From Nodosilinea sp. PGN35 (GTDB lineage: Bacteria; Cyanobacteriota; Cyanobacteriia; Phormidesmidales; Phormidesmidaceae), in assembly GCF_029109325.1 (NCBI RefSeq), contig NZ_JAQKQJ010000018.1, positions 372,001 to 436,000 on the forward strand: a stretch of DNA of 64,000 nt, in the 5' to 3' direction. Below, one piece after another: positions 25,003 through 32,252 of this stretch (position 1 is the stretch's first letter; the number at the start of each line of letters is the position of its first letter). Both the position numbers and the translations under genes were made by a program. The notes beneath the pieces were generated by a model. That model worked only from the letters and a program-made list of their open reading frames with translations, did not search any database and was not told the DNA's origin.

Positions 25003-25260
25003 ATGGGACTTTACAACAGTGAAATCACCTCGGTTAGCTCCAGCTCTATAACCATCGACATCGGGCAACCGTGGACAATACCAAGGGCACTCTGGGAGAG
25101 CCTGCCGGGCTCTCAGCCCCCCAGGGTAGGAGATTACTGGTCAATCCAGGGGAGCAGCGTAGCCGCTTTACTGCAAGGGGAAAGGCCATCCCGAGTGAGT
25201 CGCACCAACGATGCTTTGGACAAAGTGCACGATGAATTGGGGGTCTACGGACTCTTCTAG
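25003..25260 (+). CDS. Hypothetical 85-aa protein
   Basis: Starts 11 bases after the membrane gene and ends before a terminator, so it closes this plus-strand operon. Serine-rich start (S-S-S-S-I-T-I-D), then W-T-I-P-R-A-L-W-E-S-L-P and a beta-rich middle. No family recognised. Confidence 0.55.
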   Translation: MGLYNSEITSVSSSSITIDIGQPWTIPRALWESLPGSQPPRVGDYWSIQGSSVAALLQGERPSRVSRTNDALDKVHDELGVYGLF

Positions 25261-25274
25261 AATTTGCTCACCAC

Positions 25275-25309
25275 ACCACACCTCCGGCCCTCGCTGGGGG
25301 TGTTTTTTT
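25275..25309 (+). terminator. Terminator of the plus-strand membrane operon
   Basis: ACACCTCC and GGGGGTGT form an imperfect stem followed by seven T. The tandem duplication begins inside this structure. Confidence 0.55.
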
Positions 25310-25314
25310 AGTGG

Positions 25315-25677
25315 CTATCGGCGATCTCGAATGATGTCGCCAATCACCTTCTCAGCACACCAATCCAGCGATTTGCTCATATTGGCTTGGTGGGTCGAAT
25401 GCAGCAGCCTAACCGAAACATCGTAGTTATGGGTATACCTGGTAATCTTGCTCACCGCCTGGCCGATTTCGCGCTGCTGAACCTGGCTCATTGGCCGTGA
25501 ATTCTTAGCCGCAGCTGGTGCAGGCCGATGGGCTACCCTCACCCGCCGAACTCGGCTCTGCCCACTGCTGCCAAAACTAAAAAAGGGAGCCTTTACCGCC
25601 CCAGAACTATAGAGCTGGTTGTAACGAACCCACCATGCCACAAAGCCCACCACCACCAGCGCTAGCAGTACATCCAT
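25315..25677 (-). CDS. Membrane-anchored 120-aa protein, copy 1
   Basis: One N-terminal membrane helix (L-L-A-L-V-V-V-G-F-V-A-W-W-V), a basic linker (R-V-R-R-V-R-V-A-H-R) and a helical C-terminus with V-Q-Q-R-E-I-G-Q-A-V-S and C-A-E-K-V-I-G-D-I-I. It follows the FHA gene after 81 bases and is identical to the copy at 26888-27250. No known family; the pair with an FHA membrane protein suggests a membrane complex. Confidence 0.65.
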   Translation of the reverse strand: MDVLLALVVVGFVAWWVRYNQLYSSGAVKAPFFSFGSSGQSRVRRVRVAHRPAPAAAKNSRPMSQVQQREIGQAVSKITRYTHNYDVSVRLLHSTHQANMSKSLDWCAEKVIGDIIRDRR

Positions 25678-25758
25678 AACCCTCTCCGATGCTCCTACCA
25701 GAGTCTTCCCATTGGGCTAAATGGATTTCGTACAAAACCATCCACTCCGCGATCTGGC

Positions 25759-26382
25759 CTAGTTGTCAAAAATCAGCACCGCCACCAGGGCCGCCAGGGC
25801 CGCCACCATAAACCGCACGATTCCGCCCAACCATGTCGTTGGGGTGGCCAGCCACCGCAACGCAAAATTTATGTTGTCGGCATTGGTCGTCGGTGCTGGT
25901 GCTGGTGCTGGTGCTGGTGCTGGTGCTGGTGCTGGTGCTGGTGTCACCGCTGGCTGATCGGGGGGGAGGGTGGTAATGGGTGTAGTGCTGGCTATGGTCG
26001 GCGGCCCCAGCTCATGCTCGGGCACTGTGTCTTGGGCATTCTCTACCACCTGGATTCTGGCCCGTGGCCCCAGGTCGATGCGATCGCCGATTGCAATCGG
26101 CTGCGGTCGCTTGGGGGGCTGCACTCGTTTCCCGTTTAGCCATGTCCCGTTCTCGCTCCCCAGGTCGGAGATAAACCAAGCATTGTTGGCGTAGGAATAG
26201 TTGATGGCGGCGTGCTTGTTGCTGACTGTTCGCAGGTTTATGGTGAGCTGAGCCGTAGGGCTCCGGCCTAACACCCATTCTGCGCTTTCCTGCTCTGGGG
26301 CTGACAGCTCATAGTCGATGTTGGCCCAAACCGGATCGCCAAAATCAGGGCCGAAAAAGAGCGTCAACCGGGGCACGGTCAC
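25759..26382 (-). CDS. FHA-domain membrane protein, copy 1
   Basis: A 207-aa protein. The forkhead-associated domain covers about residues 35-110: L-G-R-S-P-T-A, S-N-K-H-A-A-I, and D-L-G-S-E-N-G-T-W-L-N-G are the phosphothreonine-binding motifs. A Pro/Ala-repeat linker (about eight A-P units, encoded by tandem GGTGCT hexamers on the plus strand) leads to a C-terminal membrane helix (V-R-F-M-V-A-A-L-A-A-L-V-A-V-L-I-F). It starts at a GTG that overlaps the upstream stop by four bases. FHA domains read phosphothreonine signals, unusual in a small mobile element. Confidence 0.85.
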   Translation of the reverse strand: MTVPRLTLFFGPDFGDPVWANIDYELSAPEQESAEWVLGRSPTAQLTINLRTVSNKHAAINYSYANNAWFISDLGSENGTWLNGKRVQPPKRPQPIAIGDRIDLGPRARIQVVENAQDTVPEHELGPPTIASTTPITTLPPDQPAVTPAPAPAPAPAPAPAPAPTTNADNINFALRWLATPTTWLGGIVRFMVAALAALVAVLIFDN

Positions 26383-26549
26383 TCGTCACCCTCCACCTGC
26401 TCAATGTCAGCATTACTCTGGCTGCCCCCGCCCTGCATGCGCTTGGGGAACTTGGAGCGACCGTCGCTCCCACCAGCAGCGGCCAGGCCCACCGTGGCCA
26501 GCACCAGGGTGAGGGCCACCGCTGCGATCGATAGGGCAAGGTCAGACAT
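26379..26549 (-). CDS. Small membrane protein, copy 1
   Basis: A 56-aa protein from the ATG M-S-D-L-A-L-S-I: one hydrophobic helix (A-A-V-A-L-T-L-V-L-A-T-V-G-L) then a basic/glycine-rich segment (S-K-F-P-K-R-M-Q-G-G-G) and an acidic end. It overlaps the 139-aa gene by 8 bp in copy 2 and the FHA gene by four bases. Small size and one membrane helix recall minor coat or holin-like proteins, without proof. Confidence 0.6.
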   Translation of the reverse strand: MSDLALSIAAVALTLVLATVGLAAAGGSDGRSKFPKRMQGGGSQSNADIEQVEGDE

Positions 26550-26871
26550 CAAAGACAACAAGGATATGGTTTGCAGTGGCAATCTGCTGCCACTCAGCCG
26601 CCGCCGGTGGCGGGGGAGGGTAGTAGGCTACCAGATGGTCGTAGATGCCCTGTAGCGCGGTGGCGTTGGAGGCGATCGCCGCCAGCTTCAGATCCTCTCG
26701 CCAGTCATCGGGCAGGGTCACGGCCCAGGCCCTAAAGCTGGCTGAGACCATCAGTGACAGCCGGAACTCTGGCCAATTTGGCTGGGGCAGCGGCGGCTCT
26801 GACTCCGGCGGGGTGTAGATCTCCCAGTCGCCCTCGTCGTAGGCGGCTTGGAGGGCCGCCAGAGTGTTGAT
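26542..26871 (-). pseudogene. 5'-truncated copy of the 139-aa gene
   Basis: The last 109 codons of the gene at 28115-28534 are repeated here, but the duplication junction cuts off the start and places an in-frame TAA just upstream. The earliest remaining ATG is internal. It is best read as a non-functional by-product of the tandem duplication. Confidence 0.8.
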
Positions 26872-26887
26872 GGTGTTTTTTTAGTGG

Positions 26888-27250
26888 CTATCGGCGATCT
26901 CGAATGATGTCGCCAATCACCTTCTCAGCACACCAATCCAGCGATTTGCTCATATTGGCTTGGTGGGTCGAATGCAGCAGCCTAACCGAAACATCGTAGT
27001 TATGGGTATACCTGGTAATCTTGCTCACCGCCTGGCCGATTTCGCGCTGCTGAACCTGGCTCATTGGCCGTGAATTCTTAGCCGCAGCTGGTGCAGGCCG
27101 ATGGGCTACCCTCACCCGCCGAACTCGGCTCTGCCCACTGCTGCCAAAACTAAAAAAGGGAGCCTTTACCGCCCCAGAACTATAGAGCTGGTTGTAACGA
27201 ACCCACCATGCCACAAAGCCCACCACCACCAGCGCTAGCAGTACATCCAT
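26888..27250 (-). CDS. Membrane-anchored 120-aa protein, copy 2
   Basis: Identical in sequence to the gene at 25315-25677, with the same membrane helix and basic linker. In the unduplicated arrangement this gene would be the last of the minus-strand structural-type operon. Confidence 0.65.
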   Translation of the reverse strand: MDVLLALVVVGFVAWWVRYNQLYSSGAVKAPFFSFGSSGQSRVRRVRVAHRPAPAAAKNSRPMSQVQQREIGQAVSKITRYTHNYDVSVRLLHSTHQANMSKSLDWCAEKVIGDIIRDRR

Positions 27251-27331
27251 AACCCTCTCCGATGCTCCTACCAGAGTCTTCCCATTGGGCTAAATGGATT
27301 TCGTACAAAACCATCCACTCCGCGATCTGGC

Positions 27332-27955
27332 CTAGTTGTCAAAAATCAGCACCGCCACCAGGGCCGCCAGGGCCGCCACCATAAACCGCACGATTCCGCC
27401 CAACCATGTCGTTGGGGTGGCCAGCCACCGCAACGCAAAATTTATGTTGTCGGCATTGGTCGTCGGTGCTGGTGCTGGTGCTGGTGCTGGTGCTGGTGCT
27501 GGTGCTGGTGCTGGTGTCACCGCTGGCTGATCGGGGGGGAGGGTGGTAATGGGTGTAGTGCTGGCTATGGTCGGCGGCCCCAGCTCATGCTCGGGCACTG
27601 TGTCTTGGGCATTCTCTACCACCTGGATTCTGGCCCGTGGCCCCAGGTCGATGCGATCGCCGATTGCAATCGGCTGCGGTCGCTTGGGGGGCTGCACTCG
27701 TTTCCCGTTTAGCCATGTCCCGTTCTCGCTCCCCAGGTCGGAGATAAACCAAGCATTGTTGGCGTAGGAATAGTTGATGGCGGCGTGCTTGTTGCTGACT
27801 GTTCGCAGGTTTATGGTGAGCTGAGCCGTAGGGCTCCGGCCTAACACCCATTCTGCGCTTTCCTGCTCTGGGGCTGACAGCTCATAGTCGATGTTGGCCC
27901 AAACCGGATCGCCAAAATCAGGGCCGAAAAAGAGCGTCAACCGGGGCACGGTCAC
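27332..27955 (-). CDS. FHA-domain membrane protein, copy 2
   Basis: Identical to the FHA gene at 25759-26382. The upstream 56-aa gene ends in GTGA shared with this GTG start, so the two are translationally coupled. Two identical FHA copies may raise dosage or just reflect an unstable duplication. Confidence 0.85.
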   Translation of the reverse strand: MTVPRLTLFFGPDFGDPVWANIDYELSAPEQESAEWVLGRSPTAQLTINLRTVSNKHAAINYSYANNAWFISDLGSENGTWLNGKRVQPPKRPQPIAIGDRIDLGPRARIQVVENAQDTVPEHELGPPTIASTTPITTLPPDQPAVTPAPAPAPAPAPAPAPAPTTNADNINFALRWLATPTTWLGGIVRFMVAALAALVAVLIFDN

Positions 27956-28122
27956 TCGTCACCCTCCACCTGCTCAATGTCAGCATTACTCTGGCTGCCC
28001 CCGCCCTGCATGCGCTTGGGGAACTTGGAGCGACCGTCGCTCCCACCAGCAGCGGCCAGGCCCACCGTGGCCAGCACCAGGGTGAGGGCCACCGCTGCGA
28101 TCGATAGGGCAAGGTCAGACAT
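27952..28122 (-). CDS. Small membrane protein, copy 2
   Basis: Identical to the 56-aa gene of copy 1. Its ATG lies in ATGTCTGA, overlapping the stop of the intact 139-aa gene by 8 bp, the same overlap length found in the element's replication block. Confidence 0.6.
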   Translation of the reverse strand: MSDLALSIAAVALTLVLATVGLAAAGGSDGRSKFPKRMQGGGSQSNADIEQVEGDE

Positions 28123-28534
28123 CAAAGACAACAAGGATATGGTTTGCAGTGGCAATCTGCTGCCACTCAGCCGCCGCCGGTGGCGGGGGAGGGTAGTAGG
28201 CTACCAGATGGTCGTAGATGCCCTGTAGCGCGGTGGCGTTGGAGGCGATCGCCGCCAGCTTCAGATCCTCTCGCCAGTCATCGGGCAGGGTCACGGCCCA
28301 GGCCCTAAAGCTGGCTGAGACCATCAGTGACAGCCGGAACTCTGGCCAATTTGGCTGGGGCAGCGGCGGCTCTGACTCCGGCGGGGTGTAGATCTCCCAG
28401 TCGCCCTCGTCGTAGGCGGCTTGGAGGGCCGCCAGAGTGTTGATGCTGTTGCTGTAAGATGCCAGCTCAGGAGTGCCGTCTGAGGTGGTCGGCACCAGGT
28501 GATGTAGCCCGCTGGGCAAGAATATCTTAATCAC
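28115..28534 (-). CDS. Hypothetical protein following the tail-fibre-like gene
   Basis: A 139-aa protein starting M-I-K-I-F-L-P-S-G-L-H-H-L. The N-terminal third holds D-E-G-D-W-E-I-Y and a proline-rich stretch; the rest is helical with N-A-T-A-L-Q-G-I-Y-D. Its stop is one base from the tail-fibre-like gene. Position right after a fibre gene resembles tail-fibre assembly chaperones, but no sequence motif proves this. Confidence 0.55.
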   Translation of the reverse strand: MIKIFLPSGLHHLVPTTSDGTPELASYSNSINTLAALQAAYDEGDWEIYTPPESEPPLPQPNWPEFRLSLMVSASFRAWAVTLPDDWREDLKLAAIASNATALQGIYDHLVAYYPPPPPAAAEWQQIATANHILVVFDV

Positions 28535-28535
28535 A

Positions 28536-29699
28536 TCACCCCCTCACAAACTTGATTTTGTACGTGGCCCGGCAGTTGTTGAGCGCCGGAGGGGTGCCAA
28601 CGATGCCGCCATTAACAGCCGTGGTGATGAACCCAAGCCCTCGAAACAGAGTCTCGCTCAACCCCTCGCTTAGGGTTCTGATCTCTTTGCCGGAGGCCGT
28701 CAAAATGGCCGACGCCCCCGCCGCCGAATCTAGCCCTTGTGTAGACACAGCAAAGCTCGGGAAGGTCACCCCGGCATTGTTTGAATTGGTGGTGGTGGGC
28801 AAAAAACCCCGATAGTTATCGGTGCTGTTGACCGCCCCGCCGCTGCCACTGGGGTTTACTGCTGTAGGCGTCACCACACTGAGCGCCCAGCCCAGCAGAA
28901 CGATCCGTTTGATGTCGGGAATGAATATGAGAGGGCTGCTGGTTCTGTAGCGATCGCCTGCTGCTCCAGCGGCAATGTTCACATCCTGCGAATGGTAAAT
29001 GTAGGTGGGCCTGATATCTGTCCACACTGATAGAGCCGAGTCCCACTCCCAGTCTCCGACGATGTTGCCTCCCGAATTGCGCTCCCGCCACGTAGCCCCA
29101 GAGGCTGGCCCCACAGGCTCAGACTGCTGATCGTAGGTAAACCCGTAAGTGATAGTGGGCCGCCCCGACAAATCGCCGTAGGCCCCGCTGGTGGCCACCG
29201 CCGCGAGTCCCGAGATAGTACTCGCAGGCTGGGTGCCCGTGTGGTTGGCGCGGGCACGGTTGGCGGTGTCGCGGGCGTTGAGCTGGGTGGTGGTCTCAAA
29301 GCTGGCGATGCTGGCGGCTTCTAGCTTGAGATCTAGGGCCGCCTGGGTGGCCACAGAGATGGGCTTGGCAGCGTCGGCGGTGTTATCGACCGCCCCCAGG
29401 CCCACATCGGCCCTGGTAAGGCTCACCGCCCCAGTACGCCCCGCTACCGACTGCACCGGGGCCGCTGCTGCTGCCTCAGCGGCAAAACCTGCGATCGTAC
29501 TGGTGGGTTGGGTGCCCGTGTGGTTGTTGCGGTCACGATTGGCGGTGTCGCGGGCGTTGAGCTGGGCCGTGGTCTCGGTGGCCACCAGCGCCCCCTGGAG
29601 CGCCTGAAAGTTGGCGTTGATCTTCTGCCCTGCCACGCGGGGCGGGTCGCCCGTGCCGTCGTTGGGTTCGGCCCCCACATTAATCAAATCCAAGGACAT
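28536..29699 (-). CDS. Phage tail-fibre-like protein
   Basis: A 387-aa protein. The N-terminal N-V-G-A-E-P-N-D-G-T-G-D and K-I-N-A-N-F motif is the usual start of many phage fibre/tailspike proteins. It is followed by repeats of the type L-N-A-R-D-T-A-N-R and N-H-T-G-T-Q-P-x-S-T-I, then D-V-G-L-G-x-V-D-N-T and Y-G-D-L-S-G-R-P-T, all classic fibre shaft motifs. The C-terminal 200 aa are unlike the shaft and may bind a receptor. It is the clearest virion-type gene in the element. Confidence 0.85.
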   Translation of the reverse strand: MSLDLINVGAEPNDGTGDPPRVAGQKINANFQALQGALVATETTAQLNARDTANRDRNNHTGTQPTSTIAGFAAEAAAAAPVQSVAGRTGAVSLTRADVGLGAVDNTADAAKPISVATQAALDLKLEAASIASFETTTQLNARDTANRARANHTGTQPASTISGLAAVATSGAYGDLSGRPTITYGFTYDQQSEPVGPASGATWRERNSGGNIVGDWEWDSALSVWTDIRPTYIYHSQDVNIAAGAAGDRYRTSSPLIFIPDIKRIVLLGWALSVVTPTAVNPSGSGGAVNSTDNYRGFLPTTTNSNNAGVTFPSFAVSTQGLDSAAGASAILTASGKEIRTLSEGLSETLFRGLGFITTAVNGGIVGTPPALNNCRATYKIKFVRG

Positions 29700-30150
29700 C
29701 AGTCACGTCCAAAGTAGTGTCTTCGCGATCCCAGTAGGGTGTGGTGTCGTTGTCGGCGGCCAGCTCTGGCGGCGCGGCGGTTCTCACAAACTCCTCAACC
29801 TCCAGCACCCACTTGCCATCGTTGGTGCTGCCGATGAAGTTTCGGTAAACCATCTTCATCACCTGCGGCACCCACTGCACCCCGGTGCCGCGCACCTCAC
29901 GGGGAATCTCAGCATCAATGACCATCGGCTCAGGGCGGGGATAGACACGCCTGGCCCGGGTTACAATCTCTCGCCCTTCCTGCACCGAGCGAAACCGCAC
30001 CAGGGCGTATGTCCTAAAGATGACGCCGACGCTAAGGTTTTTGGGCGATACCCGGAACACAGCGGCCCCAGCAGCGGGAGGGGTGGCGGGGCGGTAATCG
30101 CGCCACCCACTGACTCGAGGCTGAATAGCGCCCAAGCTACGCCAGGGCAT
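29680..30150 (-). CDS. Hypothetical 156-aa protein upstream of the fibre gene
   Basis: Beta-rich and aromatic, with P-W-R-S-L-G-A-I-Q-P-R-V-S-G-W-R-D-Y near the start, F-R-V-S-P-K-N-L-S-V-G and W-V-L-E-V-E-E-F-V. It overlaps the fibre gene by 20 bp and touches the next gene by one base, so the block is a single operon. Possibly a baseplate or attachment component; not recognised. Confidence 0.6.
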   Translation of the reverse strand: MPWRSLGAIQPRVSGWRDYRPATPPAAGAAVFRVSPKNLSVGVIFRTYALVRFRSVQEGREIVTRARRVYPRPEPMVIDAEIPREVRGTGVQWVPQVMKMVYRNFIGSTNDGKWVLEVEEFVRTAAPPELAADNDTTPYWDREDTTLDVTDVLGFD

Positions 30151-30500
30151 CAGAGCCCTACCCGATACGTCCCTAGTTCGACGGCCTCGGGGCTGTCGGG
30201 TTTATAGGTCACCGTCACCGGCAAACTGGCTGGGATGCCCCCAGGGCGGCCTACAGCAAAGCGGTAGTCGGTCGGGTTGAGGCTGGGCAACTTGGCATTC
30301 TGCCTGGCAGCGTCGATTTCCTGGATCGCCGCCTGAGCGTCCGACCGGCGGGCCACAAAGCCGGGCAAAAGGCCAATCGGGTTGATTGGCACCGTGGGGG
30401 CTGGGGCGGCTGGGGGGGCAGCCTCAGGCGAAGACGACGCCTTCGAGCGCGTCGTCGTGGTCGTCGATTTCGAGCTGTCGCTCGTCGAGTTCTCCGTCAT
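30150..30500 (-). CDS. Hypothetical 116-aa Ser/Thr/Pro-rich protein
   Basis: The first 40 residues are a Ser/Thr run then Ala/Pro-rich; the rest has P-I-G-L-L-P-G-F-V, A-I-Q-E-I-D-A-A-R-Q-N-A and a beta-rich end. It overlaps the 85-aa gene by 77 bp in another frame, an unusually long overlap for this block, so the start could lie further in. Confidence 0.5.
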   Translation of the reverse strand: MTENSTSDSSKSTTTTTRSKASSSPEAAPPAAPAPTVPINPIGLLPGFVARRSDAQAAIQEIDAARQNAKLPSLNPTDYRFAVGRPGGIPASLPVTVTYKPDSPEAVELGTYRVGL

Positions 30501-30681
30501 TGCAATACTCCAGCCACTGTTGGCGGTTAACTACTTCCATCAGGCCCATTGAGCCCGGTCTACAAATCAGATAGGTTTCCCCGTTCTGTCGCTCGAATTC
30601 GGCCCGCCAGGTGGGAACTGGCGGGATCTCCGCCAGGGCAATATCAAATTCGAGCGTACCAGGGAGGATGAGGTGAGCCAT
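30424..30681 (-). CDS. Hypothetical 85-aa acidic protein
   Basis: Starts M-A-H-L-I-L-P-G-T-L-E-F and contains W-R-A-E-F-E-R-Q-N-G-E-T-Y-L and an acidic tail D-D-H-D-D-A-L-E-G. Nine bases from the 225-aa gene upstream. Unknown; the tight packing supports a real gene. Confidence 0.55.
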   Translation of the reverse strand: MAHLILPGTLEFDIALAEIPPVPTWRAEFERQNGETYLICRPGSMGLMEVVNRQQWLEYCNDGELDERQLEIDDHDDALEGVVFA

Positions 30682-30690
30682 GGGGCTGCC

Positions 30691-31368
30691 TTATGTACCA
30701 GCAGGAATTTCAAACTCAATGAATTCGCCCTTAATGATGCTGAAGCCCGCCGCGATCGCGGTGTCTTCTGCGTCGGTAGAGTAGAAGCTTGAGAACTCAC
30801 CCCCAGAGTTTCGAATCACGGCCTTTCCGGGTTTGGTGCGGCTGCCGGTGACCAGCTTGCGGCGCTCCAGCGTGGTGTTGATCTGCAATGCGCTTTGCAG
30901 GCCCAAGGATGCACCAAACTGGTCATAGTCAGCCCTGTTTAGGGGCCAGGCGTACAGTACACCGTTGCTCAGTTCGGCGATCGCCGTCATGGAGCGAATG
31001 CCATCGACAGGGGGCGATAGCGATACCCGCCGCGCCTGCTTGGCCAATGTCCAACCGGCAGTGGTCGCTGCGGAGAGTTTGTCGTAAGCCAAAAAGGTGC
31101 TAGTAGAACTAGGCTGGCTGATGGGGGCAGTGCGATCGCGTTTGACGACACGGCCAGGCTTGGGCGAGTTGGCCCCCGTGACCATGACGCGGTTCGCAAT
31201 GGCATCAGCCTCCAGCGGGGTCATGTGGCCCAGTTCGGTCTTTAAGTCAGCAGCACTCACTCCTATACGTGCGGCCAGGTCTACAGTCTTCCAGCCGTAG
31301 CAAAATATCGGATTGAGTAGCACAAAGGTGGCGTTGTCTCGAAACTGGCCGCGAGTAAATTCGGACAT
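30691..31368 (-). CDS. Hypothetical 225-aa protein
   Basis: Starts M-S-E-F-T-R-G-Q-F-R-D-N and has V-D-L-A-A-R-I-G-V-S-A-A-D-L, an HTH-like stretch, then two repeats of the type P-K-P-G-R-V-V-K-R and T-K-P-G-K-A-V-I-R. The C-terminal half is beta-rich. It follows the 167-aa gene after 11 bases. Virion or adhesion component is a guess from context only. Confidence 0.6.
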   Translation of the reverse strand: MSEFTRGQFRDNATFVLLNPIFCYGWKTVDLAARIGVSAADLKTELGHMTPLEADAIANRVMVTGANSPKPGRVVKRDRTAPISQPSSTSTFLAYDKLSAATTAGWTLAKQARRVSLSPPVDGIRSMTAIAELSNGVLYAWPLNRADYDQFGASLGLQSALQINTTLERRKLVTGSRTKPGKAVIRNSGGEFSSFYSTDAEDTAIAAGFSIIKGEFIEFEIPAGT

Positions 31369-31379
31369 AAAGGGTCTCC

Positions 31380-31883
31380 TTACAACAGATAGGGGTTCGC
31401 ACCGTAATTCACCACCCCCGAGGCAGCATCAATGGCCAGTATCACAGGGATGCTAAAACTCCCCTGGTAGAGGCCGGTGTCGCTGTTATAGGTGCCGGTG
31501 ATCAGGTTGCGGTTCTGCGGGTTGAGCACTGGATTCAACTCCAGCGATTGCAGATACATCAAAACTTCCAGGGCATACTTTTCAGGTGAGTTACCTTTAA
31601 AGGTTCCACCCGTTCCAACCTGAAATCCAGTTCCTACCAGGTAGGGCACGGCTTCCAAAGTTAGAGAGCCACTAGCGCTAATCGACTGGGTTACCGAAAA
31701 CTCATAAGTCCCCGAGTAAATCAGCGCCTGCTGGTCATGTTGACCAGTCACTTTTGCAATCTCCCCAGGGTTGGTAGTCAAATTGCGCTGTTTGATTCCT
31801 AGAAAGGTGAGAATTTCGTGAGCCTGCCCTTCCGCAGTTGTGCTCTTGATAGTGCCGCCAGTCCCAGGGGTTACAGTTGCCAT
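31380..31883 (-). CDS. Two-repeat hypothetical protein, 167 aa
   Basis: Two homologous halves are visible: G-T-G-G-T-I-K-S-T-T-A-E-G-Q-A-H-E-I-L-T-F-L near the start and G-T-G-G-T-F-K-G-N-S-P-E-K-Y-A-L-E-V-L in the middle, each followed by N-P/N-L and Y-S/Y-N-type strands. An internal duplication of about 80 aa is therefore likely. It is the first gene left of the divergent promoter region at 31.9 kb; high expression and a structural role are possible but unproven. Confidence 0.65.
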   Translation of the reverse strand: MATVTPGTGGTIKSTTAEGQAHEILTFLGIKQRNLTTNPGEIAKVTGQHDQQALIYSGTYEFSVTQSISASGSLTLEAVPYLVGTGFQVGTGGTFKGNSPEKYALEVLMYLQSLELNPVLNPQNRNLITGTYNSDTGLYQGSFSIPVILAIDAASGVVNYGANPYLL

Positions 31884-31897
31884 TTATGCCAAAACAA

Positions 31898-31923
31898 GGG
31901 GTTGCTATTCGAAGCATACCCCC
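31898..31923. promoter_or_regulatory. Imperfect hairpin in divergent intergenic region
   Basis: GGGGT-TGCT and AGCA-T-ACCCC pair around ATTCGA, between the divergent genes at 31883 (minus) and 32037 (plus). Candidate operator or 5'-leader structure of the 167-aa gene. Confidence 0.4.
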
Positions 31924-32036
31924 TTACTCAGAAACGTCAATACCCCGTCATTCGGCCTTTCTAGCGGTTCCGTATCAACAAGAAATAGTTTAGTATGTCG
32001 GCTTAGTACACGGTATTTTCACGCACGTTTAATTTT

Positions 32037-32252
32037 ATGCAATTAAAGCTATATCCGCTTCTTGGCACACCCTCTAGGAGAGCAATACAACGGCGTGCAA
32101 GGGGATTTAATCGACCCTACGAATATCGCCCAAGGATTACGCTTTTGCGTCGGCTGTCTCGACAAACAGGGCTTTCGATTGAGCAGGTTCAAGACCAGCT
32201 CAAAGAGGAGAGAAAGTACCTCCTACGTCAGCTCTACGGAGAAGTTCCCTAA
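32037..32252 (+). CDS. Small protein, 71 aa
   Basis: Basic N-terminus (R-R-A-I-Q-R-R-A-R-G-F) then R-I-T-L-L-R-R-L-S-R-Q-T-G-L-S-I-E-Q-V and Q-L-K-E-E-R-K-Y-L-L-R-Q-L-Y-G-E, an amphipathic HTH-like pattern that recurs in small cyanobacterial mobile-element proteins as I recall them. Its last 53 bases overlap the end of the 526-aa gene on the other strand. Possibly a regulator; confidence is moderate because the frame is short. Confidence 0.5.
   Translation: MQLKLYPLLGTPSRRAIQRRARGFNRPYEYRPRITLLRRLSRQTGLSIEQVQDQLKEERKYLLRQLYGEVP

Larger units (their letters stand above)
25299..26871. repeat. Tandem duplication, copy 1 (1,573 bp)
   Basis: This segment and 26872-28444 match with a constant 1,573-bp offset at every gene boundary and with identical predicted proteins, including the slippage-prone GGTGCT repeat. 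The junction has only the shared base G. Left edge: inside the terminator T-run; right edge: inside the 139-aa gene. The duplication left an incomplete 5' copy of that gene at 26542-26871. Confidence 0.9.
26872..28444. repeat. Tandem duplication, copy 2 (1,573 bp)
   Basis: Second unit of the repeat starting at 25299. It keeps the full set: 120-aa membrane protein, FHA protein and 56-aa protein, and its right end lies within the intact 139-aa gene, so this copy preserves the original gene order. Confidence 0.9.

Noticed and set aside
25895..25945. Regular short repeats suggesting CRISPR
   Set aside because: They are GGTGCT hexamers without spacers, coding the Ala-Pro linker of the FHA protein; repeated in copy 2. 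No CRISPR array was seen anywhere.
29191..29607. 138-codon plus-strand frame over the tail-fibre-like gene
   Set aside because: Antisense to the fibre repeats and mirrors their periodicity.
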